In this document: one piece after another, positions 7,609 to 15,486 of the stretch
Numbering within the stretch: position 1 is the first letter of the stretch
How the letters are laid out: every line of letters starts with the position of its first letter
NCBI GenBank assembly: GCA_016180235.1
Contig: JACPBQ010000005.1
Span: 35,873-99,872 of the forward strand
Length of the DNA: 64,000 nucleotides
Source of the DNA: Candidatus Woesearchaeota archaeon
Lineage (GTDB): Archaea > Nanobdellota > Nanobdellia > Woesearchaeales > GW2011-AR4
Direction of reading: 5' to 3'
Notes under the pieces: generated by a model
Database searches by the model: none
Told to the model about the DNA's origin: nothing
What the model saw: only the letters and a program-made list of their open reading frames with translations
Position numbers and translations under genes: made by a program

Positions 7609-10117
7609 AACCCCTTAGTTCATCCAAAAACCTCTTAATAGTCTTAGGCACGTGCTCCGGCTGCGTCTGCAGTATTTTGGAAATTTCCGCAAGAACATCC
7701 CCTTTAAATGGCTCTTTATTTTTTAAAGTCAAATCCTCCTTTGATAATTTAATCCCCTTGTTTGCCGCTTTTCTTGCCTTTTTCCATTTGTCAAACAGCT
7801 CCTGGACTCTTGCCGGCAGCTGATTTATTTCAACGTCCAATAATCCTGCGCTCTCTTCCAGTATCCTGTTTTTTCCTTCCAACTCTTTTTCAGCAGCTTT
7901 TCCAGCAGTAAACTCTATCCTTACGATGCTGTCAGATATTTTTGTTGACTTGAGAATTTTTATTTTTCCAGCTTCCGAAGTGTTGTTAAGATGGGTGCCA
8001 CCGCAAGCCTGAGTGTCAATGCCTTTTATCTGCACAATCCTCAGTTTTTTGCCCGGGACTGCGCCTCCCTGGTAAATATTCATGCTGAACAGTTTTTCGG
8101 CTTCTGTCCTGGGATAAAATTTTTTTATGATCTCTATCTTTGAATTGACAATTTTGTTGGCTTCATCTTCTATTTTTTTTGTTTGTTCAAGGTTTAGGCT
8201 TTCGTAATGGGTAATGTCTAAAGTTGCTTTCTCTTTTGTTTTTTTGGCTCCTGCCTGGTTGACATGCTTTCCCAAAACCTTCCTAGCGGCAGCTCCAACT
8301 ATGTGAGTAGAGGTATGGTGCTGGGCAAGCTGTTTTCTCCTGTCCAAATCAACCACAACGTTCACATTATCCCCGACTTTGAATTTTGGCTTATTTTTCA
8401 AAACATGGACTATTATATTTCCCTGCTTGAAGACATCCGTTAATTCCTCATCATCTATTTTTCCAAGGTCGTTTATCTGGCCCCCTGAAGTCGGATAGGC
8501 AACGGTCTTATCCAGGATTACATTATTGCCTATGATTTTGAGAATTTTCCCTTTGCTTTCGGTCTTTAAAGGATCGTCATAGTAAAGCGCCTCTGTTTCG
8601 GGCAAATTTTCAAGAGCAAGCTTTTCTTCCCTTTTTGTCTCATGCTCCTGTTTGCGGCTTTCATGCATCCCAGACACAAGAGCATAGAAATTATCGGGGA
8701 TTTTGATTTCCTTGCCGAGCTTTTCAGCCTCTTCCCCGATTAATTCTGGGGCAATTCCCTGGCTGTCGTACAGCATTAATAATTTTTTTTCATTTATTTC
8801 TTCTTTAATTAATTTTGATATTATTGAATGAGTTTTTTGTCTTGTGGCTTCATATTTTCTCTTTTCAACGCCCAATATTTCATTTACCTCGTCCAAATTT
8901 TCGCTTAATTCCGGATACAGCGGCTTCAGATATTTTGCATGTATTTCGCATAACTCATTAAAATCAATTTCCCAGCCGTATTTGTCCATCAATGACATTG
9001 CCCTCCTGAATAAAACTCTTAGATTATAGCCGCCGCCTACATTGGAAGGCAAGGCCCCATCCGACAAAGCTACAAGCAATGCTCTTGAATGCTCAGCTAT
9101 AGAATACAAGGCTGCTGATTCTGAGATCTGCTTTTTTAATTCATCAACATTATAGCCGGTTTTTTTTGAAACTAAATTCCATGTTTTTTCTATGTCTTCC
9201 ACTTCATCTACATTTAAATAAGAAGAATAAGGCAGGAATTTTTTCATAAGCTCCGGGTCTATTTTTATCCCAGTAGCTTTTTTTAGCTTTTCAACCACTG
9301 TCGGAAAAGTTGTCTCATAGCTTGTCGATTTTCCCTGAGTAAACCATGCATTCCTCTCGTGGCCCATCCCCATGTCAAGCACTTTCAGATTAAGCTCTTT
9401 GTTGCCGGAAGGCGTCTGCTCGAAAAGCATGTAAACTTGGTTTCCAAGCTCCAGGCCGCGGCTAAAATATTCCATGCACGGCCCGAAATTTCCTCCTCCT
9501 GCCCATGCATCCTCATGGAACTTTATCTCCTGGTTTTTTAATCCCAGGCCCTGCTTCAGCCAGTTATGGATGTCGCGAAAATGCCTTGCCTGGTCCCATT
9601 CTTTTGGCTTCATGAATGCATGCTGGCCAATCATGTCAAAGCATGAATAATGGGCACCAGTAATGCCAATGTTATCTATATCATTAAACCTCAGGCATAA
9701 TTGGGGAACAACTAACGGATTGGCAGGAGGCTCTACTTCCCCGCTCACCACATAAGGCTGAAAATCGTAAATAGATGCCTGCACAAAATCAGTATCCTGG
9801 CGCCATCTCGCGGTTACGGGATAGCGGTTTATAGGAGTGTATCCCCATTTTCCGAATAATTTTGCAAATTCTTTCCAGACGCCAATATAATCCAGTTTTT
9901 TTGTAGCCGGGGTATTGCCAATAAACCTAAAGCCTCCGGAGCAGGCAGGGTCTCCGCAGAAATCGTCATTGGTTGTCTGCCAGAAATGAGTGCCGCATTT
10001 TGAGCATTTTTTCCTTGAAAAGCCCTCTTTCTTAAGGACAGAAGTTGCGTAGTAATTGTCAGGATTTTGAGAGGCTTTTAATTTAAACTCCTTTTTGATT
10101 TCCTTGTCTGTTTTCAT
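7601..10117 (-). CDS. alaS: Alanyl-tRNA synthetase, archaeal type
   Basis: An 838-aa enzyme that charges tRNA-Ala. The N-terminal zinc module CSKCGTHFWQTTNDDFCGDPAC is characteristic of archaeal AlaRS. The catalytic domain shows RWRQDTDFVQASIYDFQP and GGGNFGPCMEYFSRG. The editing domain has HHTSTHIVGAA and the CGGTHLNNTSEAG zinc site. The C-terminal dimerisation region follows. The start is ATG 10117 (MKTDKEIKKEF) rather than the TTG six bases upstream. Length is slightly short compared with most archaeal AlaRS but all catalytic parts are present. Confidence 0.96.
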   Translation of the reverse strand: MKTDKEIKKEFKLKASQNPDNYYATSVLKKEGFSRKKCSKCGTHFWQTTNDDFCGDPACSGGFRFIGNTPATKKLDYIGVWKEFAKLFGKWGYTPINRYPVTARWRQDTDFVQASIYDFQPYVVSGEVEPPANPLVVPQLCLRFNDIDNIGITGAHYSCFDMIGQHAFMKPKEWDQARHFRDIHNWLKQGLGLKNQEIKFHEDAWAGGGNFGPCMEYFSRGLELGNQVYMLFEQTPSGNKELNLKVLDMGMGHERNAWFTQGKSTSYETTFPTVVEKLKKATGIKIDPELMKKFLPYSSYLNVDEVEDIEKTWNLVSKKTGYNVDELKKQISESAALYSIAEHSRALLVALSDGALPSNVGGGYNLRVLFRRAMSLMDKYGWEIDFNELCEIHAKYLKPLYPELSENLDEVNEILGVEKRKYEATRQKTHSIISKLIKEEINEKKLLMLYDSQGIAPELIGEEAEKLGKEIKIPDNFYALVSGMHESRKQEHETKREEKLALENLPETEALYYDDPLKTESKGKILKIIGNNVILDKTVAYPTSGGQINDLGKIDDEELTDVFKQGNIIVHVLKNKPKFKVGDNVNVVVDLDRRKQLAQHHTSTHIVGAAARKVLGKHVNQAGAKKTKEKATLDITHYESLNLEQTKKIEDEANKIVNSKIEIIKKFYPRTEAEKLFSMNIYQGGAVPGKKLRIVQIKGIDTQACGGTHLNNTSEAGKIKILKSTKISDSIVRIEFTAGKAAEKELEGKNRILEESAGLLDVEINQLPARVQELFDKWKKARKAANKGIKLSKEDLTLKNKEPFKGDVLAEISKILQTQPEHVPKTIKRFLDELRGFR

Positions 10118-10190
10118 AGACAAGAATATTTAAGGTTAATATAAAAAGATTTAGGTTTTGTTAATTGGAATAGAAATACCTAAAAAGATT

Positions 10191-10436
10191 TTAAAGCCCT
10201 GTGGCTGCAATCTCCTCTAAATGTCTTAAAACAGCTGTATCCTCTGGTGCCTCTCTTCTTCGATTTTCAATTGATCCCACATATTCCAATGCAGGATCCC
10301 CCATGGTAATAGCTCCGATTCCCAACATTAAGGGGTCAGCTTCTTTCTGCACTGGAACTGCATCATTCGCTGGCCTAGGAGGCACTGCGTAATCCAATCC
10401 TTTTTCTGGATCATAACGAAAAGCAACTCCGTCCAT
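10191..10436 (-). CDS. Small hypothetical protein (81 aa)
   Basis: The ORF begins MDGVAFRYDPEKGLDYAVPP and ends RHLEEIAATGL. It has a balanced composition and no membrane segment or known motif. A TTTATAAA element lies about 30 bp upstream of the start on this strand, which would suit a leaderless mRNA. An overlapping forward ORF (10201-10392) is the weaker choice. I do not recognise the family, and the coding call is moderate. Confidence 0.5.
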   Translation of the reverse strand: MDGVAFRYDPEKGLDYAVPPRPANDAVPVQKEADPLMLGIGAITMGDPALEYVGSIENRRREAPEDTAVLRHLEEIAATGL

Positions 10437-10527
10437 TTTAATTCAAAAAGGTGATAAAATACTGCATTTATAAATCTTTCCATTTTATAACTATGAATAA
10501 GTGGTAAAAAGAAGAATAAAGTTTTGA

Positions 10528-10818
10528 TTAAACCCTGTACACTACATCATGCTGCCTTGCATGCTCTTTTACCTTCAATCCGATGCTCTGGCCCTTTTTA
10601 GCTTCCTGTATCTTGTCTTGTTCTATCTGCATGCTCTCCACTTTCTGGGCAAAGTCGCTTGTAGCGCCTTTAATTTTTATCTTGTCTCCTACCTTTAGCG
10701 TATCGCTCAGCTCGACTACTGCAACACCGATGTTTGTGTAGTAGTGGGTTATTTTTCCTACTTTCTTGCCCAATTCCTTTTCAGCGGCTTTTTTCTTAGT
10801 TTTTTGCTCTTCAGCCAT
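10528..10818 (-). CDS. Translation elongation factor EF-Tu domain 2-like protein
   Basis: A 96-aa protein with a charged lysine-rich N terminus followed by one beta-barrel domain: GKITHYYTNIGVAVVELSDTLKVGDKIKIKGATSDFAQKVESMQ. This matches the stand-alone EF-Tu/eIF2-gamma domain 2 proteins found in many archaea. There is no GTPase domain. A clear GGTGG ribosome binding site precedes the ATG by 4 bases. Its role is not established; it may bind tRNA or ribosomal factors. Confidence 0.8.
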   Translation of the reverse strand: MAEEQKTKKKAAEKELGKKVGKITHYYTNIGVAVVELSDTLKVGDKIKIKGATSDFAQKVESMQIEQDKIQEAKKGQSIGLKVKEHARQHDVVYRV

Positions 10819-11008
10819 AAAACCACCCTAAATAGATTATTCTTCTTTTGGAATATTTAAAATTGTCGGAAATTTGTTGAAAGAATAGTGGAAAAGTCTG
10901 CGTGACTGCGGTTATAAAAACTTTTCCCGCGCCTGGTTTTTTATTATTTTTTTATTATGTATGCCGAAACATATTTAAAACCACATAAAAATCCAAAGGT
11001 GCTTAAAT

Positions 11009-11164
11009 GCCCCGGTAGCTTAGACATGCTAATCATGGAGCAACAGGTAGAGCGTGCGTGTTCTACCATCAGAACCACGAAGCTGTTAGACTTGCTAGCG
11101 GGCACCGCAAGCCTTGATATTGTAAGGCCGGTAGAGGTCACCAGTTCGAGTCTGGTCCGGGGCG
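11009..11164 (+). tRNA. tRNA-Asn(GUU) with four introns
   Basis: The acceptor stem GCCCCGG/CCGGGGC and T arm ACCAG-TTCGAGT-CTGGT are perfect. Inside, normal tRNA parts are split by four inserts: about 20-21 nt in the D loop (GCTTAG...AGGTAGAGC), about 23 nt inside the 5' anticodon stem (TGCG...G), 15 nt after CTGTTA at 37/38, and about 25 nt in the variable region (CCGCA-A...GGTC). Joining the exons gives anticodon stem TGCGG/CCGCA, loop CTGTTAA and variable AGGTC. Length 156 minus about 83 leaves 73 nt. Three of the inserts contain their own hairpins. Only the 37/38 site is canonical. Confidence 0.78.
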
Positions 11165-11184
11165 TTTATTTTATACCAATCCAC

Positions 11185-11311
11185 GGGCCTGTAGTTCAGC
11201 CTGGTTAGAATGCTCGAGCCTCCAGAAAAGGCGGCAAAACTGATAACCGGCTGTTAGACATCGAGAGCCAAAAGCCGAGAATGGTCGACAGTTCAAATCT
11301 GTCCAGGCCCA
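11185..11311 (+). tRNA. tRNA-Ile(GAU) with three introns
   Basis: The acceptor stem GGGCCTG/CAGGCCC and T arm GACAG-TTCAAAT-CTGTC are intact, and the D arm GTTCAGCCTGGTTAGAAT is normal. The anticodon stem CTCGA/TCGAG and loop CTGATA-A (anticodon GAT) are recovered by removing 22 nt after CTCGA, 14 nt after A37, and 16 nt in the variable region (A...GGTC). Length 127 minus 52 gives 75 nt, as expected with this 10-nt D loop. A two-intron reading using the later CCGAG as stem leaves a mismatch, so three introns is preferred. Confidence 0.78.
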
Positions 11312-11400
11312 TCATACTTTCGAACGAAATGAGAAAGCTCTTGAGGGCTTATAAGGGCAGACTGCCCTTATGTTCGAACTGAGCAGGCCCATTGATTCTT
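11312..11400. other. Hairpin and duplicated tRNA-tail sequence after tRNA-Ile
   Basis: Directly after tRNA-Ile there is a near-perfect inverted repeat ATAAGGGCAG-A-CTGCCCTTAT (11351-11371). It is followed by GTTCGAAC and a second CAGGCCCAT (11384-11392) that copies the last bases of the tRNA (11304-11312). The hairpin could end tRNA transcription. The repeated tail could be a degraded tRNA copy or a small attachment-site footprint; it is too short to decide. Confidence 0.4.
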
Positions 11401-11451
11401 ACCGCTATAACTTATGAAATCCGCAGGCATTGATAAAAATTTTTACTACCC

Positions 11452-11469
11452 AAAAAGTTTAAATATAAG
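11452..11469 (+). promoter_or_regulatory. Archaeal promoter (BRE/TATA) of the lipoprotein gene
   Basis: AAAAAGTTTAAATATAAG lies about 45 bp upstream of the TTG start at 11510. This leaves a short leader that carries the GGTGG ribosome binding site. The core is the same as at 7136 and 60479. Confidence 0.6.
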
Positions 11470-11509
11470 TTGCTATTTTAGAATAGATACTAATTAAAAG
11501 GTGGTGTTT

Positions 11510-12499
11510 TTGGCGAATAAAGAGATTTTTTTTGCACTGATAATAATTTCTGTGTTTCTTGTTAGCGCATGCGATGTATACAACACGATGTATACCAAGC
11601 AGCCTGCCATACAGGGAGATGCTGTTGAGGTTCCAGACATAAATGCCACTCTTGTGATTCCGGCTGATATGCTGGCTGAAGAAGCAGAAGAAGAGATGCC
11701 TGAAGCAGCAAATGTAATCATAATTGATGAGAATGAACAGGTAACCCTAACGCCAAAAGCGGAAGACCCTGACAATGACGCCTTAATATTCACTTTCACA
11801 AGCCCTCTGGACAGCAATGGGCAGTGGCAGACAGCTTACGGAGATGCGGGGGAATACACAATTACAGTAACTGCAAGCGACGGCTTTTTGACTACAAGCA
11901 AGGAGGTCCTCATCATTGTAAAAAAGAAAGAGGAGGCTCCTGTGCTTGAGAGCTTCAATCCAGAAGATGCTGCTGTTGTAGTCAAGGAAACCGAGGCTGT
12001 TGATTTTGAAGTTGTTGCATCAGACCTGAACAAAGACACGCTGTCATATGAATGGAAGCTTGACGGCGTGAGCGTAAGCGATAAAAATTCCTATACATAC
12101 CAGACAACCTACGATGACTCCGGGAGCCATACAGTGAAAGCCAAAGTTACAGACGGCATTTTTGACACGGAGAAGATATGGGCTGTTACTGTGAATAATG
12201 TAAACAGGAAGCCAGTGCTTGAAACGCTCAATAATATAAAAGCAAAAGAAACCGATAAAGTCATAATTGAGCTAAAAGCAAGCGATCCGGACGGGGATGA
12301 GTTAAGCTACAGCATAATCGATGAAAGATTTGAGCAGGACGGAAGCACATTCATATGGGAAACAAATTATGATGATGCTGGCCAATACACATTTACTGTA
12401 AGCGCGTCTGACGGAGTGGATACAGCAAGCCAACAGGTAAACGTGGCCGTTGAGAACGTAAACAGGCCACCAGTGATACTTGATATAGTGCAGAAGTAA
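11510..12499 (+). CDS. Lipoprotein with cadherin/PKD-like repeats
   Basis: The start is taken as TTG 11510 (MANKEIFFALIIISVFLVSAC), 5 bases after a GGTGGT ribosome binding site; the track's GTG lies inside that site. The N terminus is a hydrophobic signal ending in the lipobox-like VSAC, so the mature protein would be lipid-anchored outside. Three or more repeats of about 80-90 residues follow, each with DPDNDAL/DPDGDEL calcium-type loops and WQTAYGDAGEYTITVTASDG. This is the cadherin/PKD-like beta-sandwich type of surface adhesion or envelope protein. It is paralogous to the next gene. Confidence 0.8.
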   Translation: MANKEIFFALIIISVFLVSACDVYNTMYTKQPAIQGDAVEVPDINATLVIPADMLAEEAEEEMPEAANVIIIDENEQVTLTPKAEDPDNDALIFTFTSPLDSNGQWQTAYGDAGEYTITVTASDGFLTTSKEVLIIVKKKEEAPVLESFNPEDAAVVVKETEAVDFEVVASDLNKDTLSYEWKLDGVSVSDKNSYTYQTTYDDSGSHTVKAKVTDGIFDTEKIWAVTVNNVNRKPVLETLNNIKAKETDKVIIELKASDPDGDELSYSIIDERFEQDGSTFIWETNYDDAGQYTFTVSASDGVDTASQQVNVAVENVNRPPVILDIVQK

Positions 12500-12529
12500 A
12501 CTTTTCTTTTGCTGCATGAACAATGAAAA

Positions 12530-14419
12530 ATGAAAAAGCTGGCAATATTTTTAACTTTATTTTTTGTTTTAGCCTATTCTGCTGATTCTTTGAAGACATT
12601 CGAAATAAACGAGACGGATAAGATAAGCCTTGCTCCAAAAGCAGATGATCCCGATGCGGACAGGCTAATCTATACATTTACCGAGCCTCTTGATGCGGAT
12701 GGAGAGTGGCAGACGACCTATGGCGATGCCGGGAACTATAAGGCCATAGTAACAGTAAGCGACGGAGAAAATCAAGCCAGCGAGGATATCATCATTACAG
12801 TCAACAGGAAAGAGGAGAAGCCATCAATAGATGATTTTGAGCCGAAAGAAAGCACTGTTGCAATAAACGAAGGGAACAGCATAAAATTCAGCATTACCGC
12901 TTCTGATTTGAATAATGATGAGCTAAGCTATGTATGGAGTATTGATGGCAAGGAAGTTTCAAATGATAGGGAAATAATGTTTGAAACGGGCTATGAGGAT
13001 GCGGGAGAATACAAAATTTCTGTATCCGTAAGCGACGGAACTTCTGAAACGACAAAAAGCTGGGATGTCAGGGTAGAGGATGTTGATGTCTCTTCAATAT
13101 TAAATGGAATTAATGATGTTACTATAACAGAGACAGAGACTGCAAGCCTAAAACTTCCTGATTTCAAGGCATATGGGCTAAGATATGAAATATCCGAGCC
13201 TTTGGGAAACGATAATAGCTGGAAAACCGGCTATGATGATGCAGGGGAATATGAAGCAACTGTAAAGGCAGAAGGCAAGGGTTTTGAAGGGGAAAGGAAA
13301 ATAAAAGTTACAGTCAAGAATAAAGACAGGAAGCCTGAATTCATCGGTTTAAAGGATGCAAGCGTAAATGAGAATGAGCAGCTTAACATAGCGCTTAAGG
13401 CTGATGACCCGGACAACAATAAAATAATTTTTTCCGTAGAAAATATCCCGGAAGGGGCTGAATTAGCGGATAATGTGTTTGTCTGGAAGCCGGGTTATGA
13501 TTTCGTGCGGAAGGAAAATGCCATTGATTATGTGCTTGATAAATTCAGGCTGTTGAGCAGAAGCATAGATGTAAAGTTCATAGCGCAGAGCGGCAGCCTA
13601 AAGGACGAGAAAAATGTAAAGATTACGATTAAAGATGTAAACAGGCCTTTCGCTTTAGAGCCGATAGGGGATATTGAGGTAAATGAAGGCCAGGAAATTG
13701 CTATCGAGCCAAAGTATAACGATCCCGACAATGATAAAGTATCTTTTTCCTATTCCGGTTTCATGAACAGCAACAAAAAAATGACAGGCTTTAACGATGC
13801 AGGCCAGTATATTGTGAAAATTACTGCTAGCGACGGCCATTTTGAAGAAACAAGATTTTTGAATGTAAAAGTAAGGAATGTTAACAGGAAGCCTATTTTT
13901 GATATGAAAGACAGATTTGATGCAGTTGAAGGGGAGGAATTGATGATAGAGCTGCATGCTTCTGATCCTGACAATGATGCTGTAAGGTACTCTGCTGCCA
14001 GTTTGCCAAGGGGCGCAAGCTTAAGGAATAATTTGTTTACATGGGAGCCGGATTTTGACATCGTGAACGGGACTGAGAAGCAGTTTGGAATTGAGTTTAT
14101 AGCAGGAGATGACAAGAATGAAAGCGCTGCCAAGAAAATAATAATAACAGTCCTGAATAAAAACAAGGCTCCTGAGATAACAGGTGCGAGCGATAATCTT
14201 ATTGTAAATAAAAATGAGCCGACTTTATTTGAAGTTATTGCGGAAGACATAGACGGGGATGAATTAACCTACAGTTGGGATTTTGGCTTCCTGGATAAGT
14301 TTGATGGAACTAATACGCACCAAAGGATATTCACCGCTGCCGGAAGCAAGGAAGTCAAAGTGACAGTTAGCGACGGGAAGGAGAAAGCGGAGAAGGTGTG
14401 GAAGGTTGAGGTTGTTTGA
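12530..14419 (+). CDS. Secreted protein with tandem cadherin/PKD-like domains
   Basis: A 629-aa protein with signal sequence MKKLAIFLTLFFVLAYSADS and no lipobox cysteine. About seven immunoglobulin-like repeats follow, marked by DPDADRLIYTF, DLNNDELSYVWSIDG, DPDNNKIIF, DPDNDKVSF, DPDNDAVRY and DIDGDELTYSWDF, with GYDDAGEY-type strands between. Asp-rich loops suggest calcium binding. It follows the related lipoprotein gene by 30 bp, likely one operon, and the pair looks like a tandem duplication. A cell-surface structural or attachment role is inferred, not shown. No C-terminal anchor is visible. Confidence 0.82.
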   Translation: MKKLAIFLTLFFVLAYSADSLKTFEINETDKISLAPKADDPDADRLIYTFTEPLDADGEWQTTYGDAGNYKAIVTVSDGENQASEDIIITVNRKEEKPSIDDFEPKESTVAINEGNSIKFSITASDLNNDELSYVWSIDGKEVSNDREIMFETGYEDAGEYKISVSVSDGTSETTKSWDVRVEDVDVSSILNGINDVTITETETASLKLPDFKAYGLRYEISEPLGNDNSWKTGYDDAGEYEATVKAEGKGFEGERKIKVTVKNKDRKPEFIGLKDASVNENEQLNIALKADDPDNNKIIFSVENIPEGAELADNVFVWKPGYDFVRKENAIDYVLDKFRLLSRSIDVKFIAQSGSLKDEKNVKITIKDVNRPFALEPIGDIEVNEGQEIAIEPKYNDPDNDKVSFSYSGFMNSNKKMTGFNDAGQYIVKITASDGHFEETRFLNVKVRNVNRKPIFDMKDRFDAVEGEELMIELHASDPDNDAVRYSAASLPRGASLRNNLFTWEPDFDIVNGTEKQFGIEFIAGDDKNESAAKKIIITVLNKNKAPEITGASDNLIVNKNEPTLFEVIAEDIDGDELTYSWDFGFLDKFDGTNTHQRIFTAAGSKEVKVTVSDGKEKAEKVWKVEVV

Positions 14420-14537
14420 TTAGAGTATTAGTAAAGTTTTAATGATTTTGCACAATTTTCTTTCTTACTAAGAGGGTACTATTATCACATCTCTTATTAT
14501 AATAAAGTTTTTATAATTACTCTTTATATCTAAAGTC

Positions 14538-15440
14538 ATGTTATCTAGTCAATCAAAGAGAACTATTTTTGTTGCAGGGGTATATGGAATTTTAGTCATA
14601 CTTAGTTACTTTCTAAATAAATATGTGACTACTTTAGTTATTATTTTAGGCTTTATTTTATTAGTAATTCCTTTTTTAAAACAAAAATATTTCAACATTA
14701 CACTTTTTTATGCACTAATAATAGTTCTTATTTCTACCAATTTTTATATTTTGCAATTACAATCCGATCAAAAACAATTAGACATTTCAAACCAGACTTT
14801 AAGTCAATGTAAGGAATGTAATCGTAAAATAATTGGGATTCAAACCTCATGCCTAGATAAAATTGAAAATATTACAAAGTCTTTTCAAAATTTTGATTGT
14901 GGTATTATTCAACAAGAAAATGAGATTTGTTACAGCAATGTTACATTAGTTAAAAGTCCCAAAGATACTGCAATTTTGATAGATGAATGTGACTTCTATT
15001 TTGTTGGTAAACCTCTTAGTATGAATACTAGCGTAGGAACCATAGTAACTACCATTAGTCCGCGATGGAAGGACGAAAATAAACATATATTGATTAGTTT
15101 ATCAGATAAAATGGTAATGTATGTTGAAAATGGCCTTTTAAAATTTAAAATAGTAGAATTAGATAATACTGAGCATATATTAATTAGTGATATACCGATT
15201 AATTGGAATAATGAAATTTGGTATGAATTAGCATCAGAATGGAATGTAGATACTGGAGAAATTAAATTATTTTATAACGAGACATTAGTTGCTCATTCTA
15301 CAATAAAAAATCTTAATATCCAAATGAATAATCTAACATTTTATTGGGGTGTGGATAGTGAAGGAAGATATCAAGCAAATGCTGCTTTCGATTGGGTTGG
15401 ATTTTCATATAAGTCTGTTGAAGAATTAACTAAAAAATAA
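14538..15440 (+). CDS. Membrane-anchored protein with LamG-like outer domain, AT-rich
   Basis: The 300-aa protein starts with about three hydrophobic segments (VAGVYGILVILSYFL, TLVIILGFILLVIPFL, LFYALIIVLISTNFYIL). A Cys-containing linker follows (QCKECNRK, SCLDK), then a C-terminal region resembling a concanavalin/LamG beta-sandwich: HILISLSDKMVMYVENGLLKFKIV, WYELASEWNVDTGEIKLFYN and ending AFDWVGFSYKSVEEL. Codons are far more AT-rich than in the neighbours, which suggests recent acquisition. It lies directly upstream of a helicase gene that lacks its N-terminal domain. The domain call is a guess from pattern. Confidence 0.6.
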   Translation: MLSSQSKRTIFVAGVYGILVILSYFLNKYVTTLVIILGFILLVIPFLKQKYFNITLFYALIIVLISTNFYILQLQSDQKQLDISNQTLSQCKECNRKIIGIQTSCLDKIENITKSFQNFDCGIIQQENEICYSNVTLVKSPKDTAILIDECDFYFVGKPLSMNTSVGTIVTTISPRWKDENKHILISLSDKMVMYVENGLLKFKIVELDNTEHILISDIPINWNNEIWYELASEWNVDTGEIKLFYNETLVAHSTIKNLNIQMNNLTFYWGVDSEGRYQANAAFDWVGFSYKSVEELTKK

Positions 15441-15486
15441 AAGTAAACCAACAACTTTATAAAATTCTTGATTATCTCATATTTCA

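Noticed and set aside
10201-10392. Forward 63-aa ORF opposite the 81-aa minus ORF
   Set aside because: Lower-quality composition and no promoter or ribosome binding site; treated as a shadow.
11304-11392. CAGGCCCAT direct repeat after tRNA-Ile as an integration attachment site
   Set aside because: Only 9 bp, 80 bp apart, with no integrase or cargo between; kept as a low-confidence note only.
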